Shown piece by piece: positions 58,983 to 64,000 of a stretch of DNA of 64,000 nucleotides. The translations under genes and the position numbers were made by a program. The DNA comes from Amia ocellicauda (Eukaryota; Chordata; Actinopteri; Amiiformes; Amiidae). The DNA lies in contig NC_089850.1 in the NCBI RefSeq assembly GCF_036373705.1, positions 30,072,733 to 30,136,732 of the forward strand, given 5' to 3'. The notes under the pieces were generated by a model, which saw nothing but the letters and a program-made list of their open reading frames with translations, did not search any database and was not told where the DNA came from. Numbering within the stretch: the stretch's first letter is position 1; each line of letters starts with the position of its first letter.

Positions 58983-61900
58983 GTGAGGCCCTGACTCCGG
59001 CCGTGACAGCCTGGGGTGGTGAGGGGGAGCGGGCACATACAGTAGTGTCAGTCCCAGGGTGCAGACCTGTAGAGGCCTGGAGCCGCCGCTCCAATACCGG
59101 GTCCGGTGCAGGTTTGTTTCCGTGAGAGAGGGAGAGACATGGGGGTTCATTACAGGACAGTCGTACCAGGCTAGCAGACGAGGATTTGAGGAGACTTGTG
59201 TGTAACGATTTGAACGGCAAGGAGTCGAGATAACTTGTGTGTGTGTCTCAGTATGGGAGCTTCATGGTCGAAAACAGAGCTGGAGGGGCTGTAGCTTTGG
59301 CTGATTCGTTCACAAGGGCTTTGTTTCGGGCTTTTGCACAGATAATACTGCTGTGACTCACACGACCAGTGAGATTATAACCACAGTGTAACAACCCCAG
59401 CTAAATCGAGAGCAGCAGCTGCTGTATCGCTTAGTACAGATAGCTTTTCTCTTATCAGTTTCTGAGGTCCGACCTAACCTCGTTCAGAATGACATGTTTA
59501 AACCAGTGATTCAAGTGTGAGGTTTCTAACACGTGTGTGTCAGTATGTAGTGTCCTGACAGGTGGTCAATTAAATATTTCATACTATCTTGATTGCACTG
59601 TAGTTTCAGGGCACTGATAACAGTACTGTGCAATGAATCAGTTCAGTCCGTTCCTCCAGTTGCAGACTGGGCTGCCCACTGCAGTGGCTGTGTCCTGCAG
59701 GGTCTCGTACATCCATTGTCTCCTGTGGACTTTTGAAGATTGGATTGGGACTTTAAACTCAAGCTTAGATGAATTATTGTAACTTGAGAACTAAGTGTGG
59801 AACAAAAACCACAAGCATTGCTGCGCAGGTTCATTACTGGTAGGGCCTTTTTGTATTGGGTCCTTTATCACTGTGCATAAATGCTAGTTCACATATATAG
59901 TGTTTTTTTAAATGTCTGCTACTGTGATTATCGAAGGCTTCTCATATTGAAACATGACAACTCCAATTTACAAGGCACTGTGAGTGCGAAGGTTACACAG
60001 TGCCAGGTGGTTTAACAAAATCATAACCTATTAAGATAACCTTACCTAACTACAGCAGTGCAATAGGCTATACAAGCATGCCAAAAACAGTATGAGATAG
60101 TAAATGAGATTAAGGATTACAATCCAAATGCTTCAATAGGGAGCATGTAGTACAATTTTGAATTGAACAAAAGGCAGGCTGTGATCTAATCTGCAGTGTG
60201 AAGTGAAACAGGGCTGTAGTTACTATCTGAAGTAGGATCTTCAGATTAAATCATGTTTGTTGAGTTTTCAGGTCTGATCGAAAGTGATGACCTTTAATAT
60301 CCATGGTCATTTTGCAATACATATGGTATGATCAATATCATATCAAAATATATGAAAGATTCAGTTCTTTTCCATTTTAAATGATAAAATGGGACAAATG
60401 GATTATTAAATGTTGGAATTACATTCAGGGGTTGTTTTAATTTATGAAGACTTTGTATTTAATTTGTTTTCTTCACAAGTTCTGCCATTGTGGTTAGGTA
60501 GGTATTCAGTGTTTCATCTCTGCAGTGGTGCTGGTCCCAGTGAGGATTTCTCTCCATCAGTTTCTTACTAGACTAAAAAAAGAATGGACAAATGAACCAA
60601 AGACAAGGTAAATTGGAGACAACCCACATTTTAACAAAAAGGTTTAAAATAGATACTTATTATAGGTCCATACTCCATAAGCCACCTACAAATCCTCTAA
60701 CCAAGGATTTGACATTTTCAGATTTCCATACTTTATTCGAAAAAAGTGGTTGTTACAAGTATCTTTGCAAAAGAAAGTTGGCATCAGTTTTGTCCTGCTC
60801 TATTTCTAATCCATGAGACATCCCTTAGGTTATTTAACAAAACATAGGCAACTGCTGTACATTTGGTAATATACAATAAGGGATTCAAGGTAAAACATTT
60901 TAATGGAATTTCTAACATTTGTAATCTTCATTTAATTGTTATTTAATGAATAAATATAAAACTACTTCACAAAGGAGTAAACCAATAAAATACCATTACA
61001 AAAAGAAGTACCATTCATCAAGAAAACATAGCAGTAGACTAGACAATTAAGAGTGTGAACACAATGTTAAAAGAATACCAGATCATAGAACGCGATGTAC
61101 ATCTAAAATAAATTACACGCTTCACATTAAAACCCTTTAGAGATATTGACATCTTCTGAAGAAGACTCGGAAAAGTATTCTGTCTTCTGTAATTAAAACC
61201 CCACTGCAGTTCCGGGGCTTTTGTGCAGTAAGACAAAACGTTCTGAAAACTGCCTCCAAGAATAGTGTCACTGATCAGTTTTTTTACAGCAGAATTTTTT
61301 CTCTTACTTATGTTACAGCATTTGCATATGGGAAGTGTAATAGCCTTTGCTAAATTAAGTTTACAGAACTGTATCAGGGCCGCATTGTTTCAGATACTGT
61401 GAATGTGATCGTGGTTGAGACGATACAATTTAAATGAATGTCACGTTTTCGTTCCATGTTGTACGTCTGTGTTACAAACATAAATCTGAGTGTGTCCATG
61501 TGGAAGTTAGTTGTAGGCTCGTCAGATTGTTGTGTGGTTTTAAGAAGAAATATTAGTGTACATTAGCAGGGTGACAAGAATGGAAAATGTACCCCAAGTT
61601 AATTGCATGCATTACAGGTACGGGGAGTTTATAGATCTGAATATATCTCACACTAATCTGTACAAGCAAACCCACGTTCAGATGTGTGTTTGAATGGTCT
61701 AAACCTCTAATCTGATAAAGATACAAAATAAGTGCTTCAGAATAGGTGCATGTTATTAATGTTTTCCCCTCATACAATTGAGAGAATTTAAATGTGTGCC
61801 AAGTGTAGTTTTCTACTTGCATCCGTTTGTATTTATTTATTTTTTAAAGCTGTTGTACACTTGCTCACACATCATAGCTGATCTGTGATTATCAGACGTT

Positions 61901-62802
61901 TGGTTGGGATAACATCAGCAATCTGTCCCCGGAACAGTCTGACATGATGCTGTAAAACCTGCCTGCGATTTTCATCAGGCCATTCCCGAGGGAGTCAATC
62001 AAACCCTCACCAAACAACCGTTAATAGGCTTCATTGGGGATATTTCAGTGCTGCTGTTTTTTAATTTTATTTATTTTAAGAACCGTTATGCAGTATGGCA
62101 GTAGGTGGTAAATTAATAAAATGCAAAAAAAGGCTGGTGTCTGACACGTCATGGGTATTACTGTGAATTATTACAAGGCACAGGCCATTAGATGCAGGAC
62201 TGAGAGAATGTGGGAAATGTACAATACGTTAGAGATTTGATTAATACAGGGTACAAATGTTCTATTACAGGAAAAAAATTCAAGACAATACTATATATAT
62301 AGAAGAACGATTAGTATTTTTATTCTGGGTTAACATAAAGCCAAATAGATACTGTAGTGAATGATCTAAATTGGGATCTTAACCCCATTCTAGAGCCTCG
62401 CAGAACACACAGTGGCACACTGGACTTAAAGGATGTATCCTCTGTACACTGTTCACATAGCTGTGGAAACTGTACATATAATTCCCATCAAAATGTTAAT
62501 GCCACTATGACATTGCATCAGAATTGTTATTTGGAGTACAAAATAAATATCCTTTCAGTCTTGACGTTTGATATCCTGTTCTGTCTTTTATCTTTTGTCA
62601 AGTGTTATTTTGCCCGATGTACTGAATTTCATATTCTTCAGTGCTTTGCTACGTGAAAATAATTGAATAAGGATTCTCTGGTATTTTTTGTGGATGTTGA
62701 TGCATAATGATATATATGATACCATCAGTACCAGTACATTTGCATGGAATGTGACTGGCCTATCACATTGTGAGTACATATGTGTGTATTTCTGATGTTT
62801 AA

Positions 62803-62850
<48 letters not shown>

Positions 62851-63003
62851 ATAAGTGTTCTTTTAAACTAAAAATATGAAACTCTCATGCTCACAAGTAG
62901 GTGACAGGACTTCAAAATGAATTAACACATTTCTGATATAGATTGATGCTAATACAGTGCAAAACATTAGCTTATTTTTGGTACATTGTATAAAGCTGTT
63001 AGC
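58983..63003 (+). other. sec63: SEC63 intron 1 (visible part)
   Basis: No further SEC63 exon recognised on the plus strand. Mostly unique AT-rich sequence, with a T run of about 40 at 62808-62846. Confidence 0.65.
62808..62846. repeat. poly(T) tract
   Basis: Uninterrupted T run of about 39 bases in SEC63 intron 1. No attached retroelement was recognised. Confidence 0.95.
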
Positions 63004-63005
63004 TA

Positions 63006-64000
63006 CAGTGGGGGGAAAAAAGTATTTGATCCCCTGCCGATTTTGTACGTTTGCCCACTGACAAAGAAATGATCAGTCTATAATAACAACAGACAGAATA
63101 ACAACAAAAAAATCCAGAAAAACGCATTTCAAAAAAGTTATAAATTGATTTGCATGTTAATGAGGGAAATAAGTATTTGACCCCTTCGACTTAGTACTTG
63201 GTGGCAAAACCCTTGTTGGCAATCACAGAAGTCAGACGTTTCTTGTAGTTGGCCACCAGGTATGCACACATCTCAGGAGGGATTTTGTCCCACTCCTCTT
63301 TGCAGATCCTCTCCAAGTCATTAAGGTTTCGAGGCTGACGTTTGGCAACTCGAACCTTCAGCTCCCTCCACAGATTTTCTATGGGATTAAGGTCTGGAGA
63401 CTGGTTAGGCCACTCCAGGACCTTAATGTGCTTCTTCTTGAGCCACTCCTTTGTTGCCTTGGCTGTGTGTTTTGGGTCATTGTCATGCTGGAATACCCAT
63501 CCACGACCCATTTTCAATGCCCTGGCTGAGGGAAGGAGGTTCTCACCCAAGATTTGACGGTACATGGCCCCGTCCATCATCCCTTTGATGCGGTGCAGTT
63601 GTCCTGTCCCCTTAGCAGAAAAACACCCCCAAAGCATAATGTTTCCACCTCCATGTTTGACGGTGGGGATGGTGTTCTTGGGGTCATTCCTCCTCCTCCA
63701 AACACGGCGAGTTGAGTTGATGCCAAAGAGCTCGATTTTGGTCTCATCTGACCACAACACTTTCACCCAGTTCTCCTCTGAATCATTCAGATGTTCATTG
63801 CCAAACTTCAGACGGGCCTGTACATGTGCTTTCTTGAGCAGGGGGGCCTTGCGGGTGCTGCAGGATTTCAGTCCTTCACGGCGTAGTGTGTTACCAATTG
63901 TTTTCTTGGTGACTATGGTCCCAGCTGCCTTGAGATCATTAACAAGATCCTCCTGTGTAGTTCTGGGCTGATTCCTCACCGTTCTCATGATCATTGAAAC
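63006..64000 (-). mobile_element. Tc1/mariner transposon, truncated by the window end
   Basis: The outer end at 63006 (CAGTGGGGGGAAAAAAGTAT) directly follows a TA, the Tc1 target site, and looks like a Tc1 terminal inverted repeat. The transposase lies inside on the minus strand. The other terminal repeat lies beyond the window. It is inserted in SEC63 intron 1, opposite to the gene. Confidence 0.9.
63191..64000 (-). CDS. Tc1-like transposase, DD34E, 5' end outside window
   Basis: Cut-and-paste transposase. The minus-strand frame is open from the window edge ([16 protein letters not shown]...) to the stop near 63191, with C-terminus [12 protein letters not shown]. Counting from the Met at 63994, catalytic Asp 83 (LWSDETK), Asp 171 (FQHDNDPKH) and Glu 206 (NPIENLW) are all present, and the 34-residue spacing of the last two gives the Tc1 DD34E signature. 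The glycine-rich [14 protein letters not shown] motif is intact. No stop or frameshift is seen, so the copy is young or selected. The N-terminal paired DNA-binding domain and true start are beyond the window. Confidence 0.93.
   Translation of the reverse strand, partial: VSMIMRTVRNQPRTTQEDLVNDLKAAGTIVTKKTIGNTLRREGLKSCSTRKAPLLKKAHVQARLKFGNEHLNDSEENWVKVLWSDETKIELFGINSTRRVWRRRNDPKNTIPTVKHGGGNIMLWGCFSAKGTGQLHRIKGMMDGAMYRQILGENLLPSARALKMGRGWVFQHDNDPKHTAKATKEWLKKKHIKVLEWPNQSPDLNPIENLWRELKVRVAKRQPRNLNDLERICKEEWDKIPPEMCAYLVANYKKRLTSVIANKGFATKY

Noticed and set aside
58983..63003. Search for SEC63 exon 2
   Set aside because: No sequence encoding the expected EQIRLKNIRKVYG segment was found on the plus strand, so no second exon is claimed.
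63342..63971. Plus-strand ORFs across the Tc1 element
   Set aside because: Antisense to the intact transposase; explained by its codon composition.
1..64000. CRISPR arrays, operons, riboswitches, bacterial terminators
   Set aside because: The repeats present are microsatellites and transposons in an intron-bearing vertebrate locus; no array of spaced identical repeats exists.
1..64000. tRNA, rRNA or snRNA genes
   Set aside because: None recognised by eye. I could not run tRNAscan-SE or Infam/Rfam-type searches, so small RNA genes cannot be excluded.

Overview
The window is vertebrate nuclear DNA, most likely from a ray-finned fish. It is AT-rich and full of long AAT/ATT, AT and AAC microsatellites, and it carries Harbinger, Tc1/mariner, L2-like and Ty3/Gypsy relics of fish type. 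Every intron I could define at a known gene is GT-AG. There are no bacterial-type operons. The lineage cannot be fixed from the sequence.

Four genes are supported. NR2E1 (tailless/TLX) is complete on the minus strand: nine coding exons from 10882 down to 1488 join in frame to 385 codons plus stop, the human length. OSTM1 is complete on the plus strand: six coding exons from 38881 to 45278, 312 codons. A three-exon Harbinger-transposase-derived (HARBI1-like) gene lies on the plus strand at 53683-55596, 374 codons, with all three expected catalytic acids replaced. SEC63 is represented only by its first coding exon (58859-58982); its first intron runs off the right edge. The order NR2E1 / OSTM1 / SEC63, with NR2E1 and OSTM1 divergent, matches human 6q21.

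Layout: 1-1487, NR2E1 3' flank/UTR with two miR-9 seed matches. 1488-10882, NR2E1. 10883-11330, its GC-richer promoter side. 11331-33100, about 22 kb without recognisable genes, with microsatellites and stretches that look like candidate conserved regulatory DNA. 33100-38160, a nested transposon cluster (Harbinger pieces in inverted arrangement, a Tc1 3' end, a deleted Gypsy element, a dispersed fish repeat). 38680-45278, OSTM1 with CACGTG boxes in its promoter. 45279-52150, OSTM1 3' UTR and intergenic DNA. 52160-53510, a decayed L2-like LINE on the minus strand. 53683-55596, the HARBI1-like gene. 55779-55974, a MITE. 58420-58982, SEC63 promoter and exon 1. 63006-64000, a Tc1-like element with an open DD34E transposase cut by the window end.

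The genes do not form one pathway. NR2E1 is a neural stem-cell nuclear receptor, OSTM1 is the lysosomal beta subunit of ClC-7, and SEC63 is an ER translocon J-protein. They are linked by old synteny. The most interesting item is the HARBI1-like gene, which looks like a retained (domesticated) transposase rather than a live transposon.
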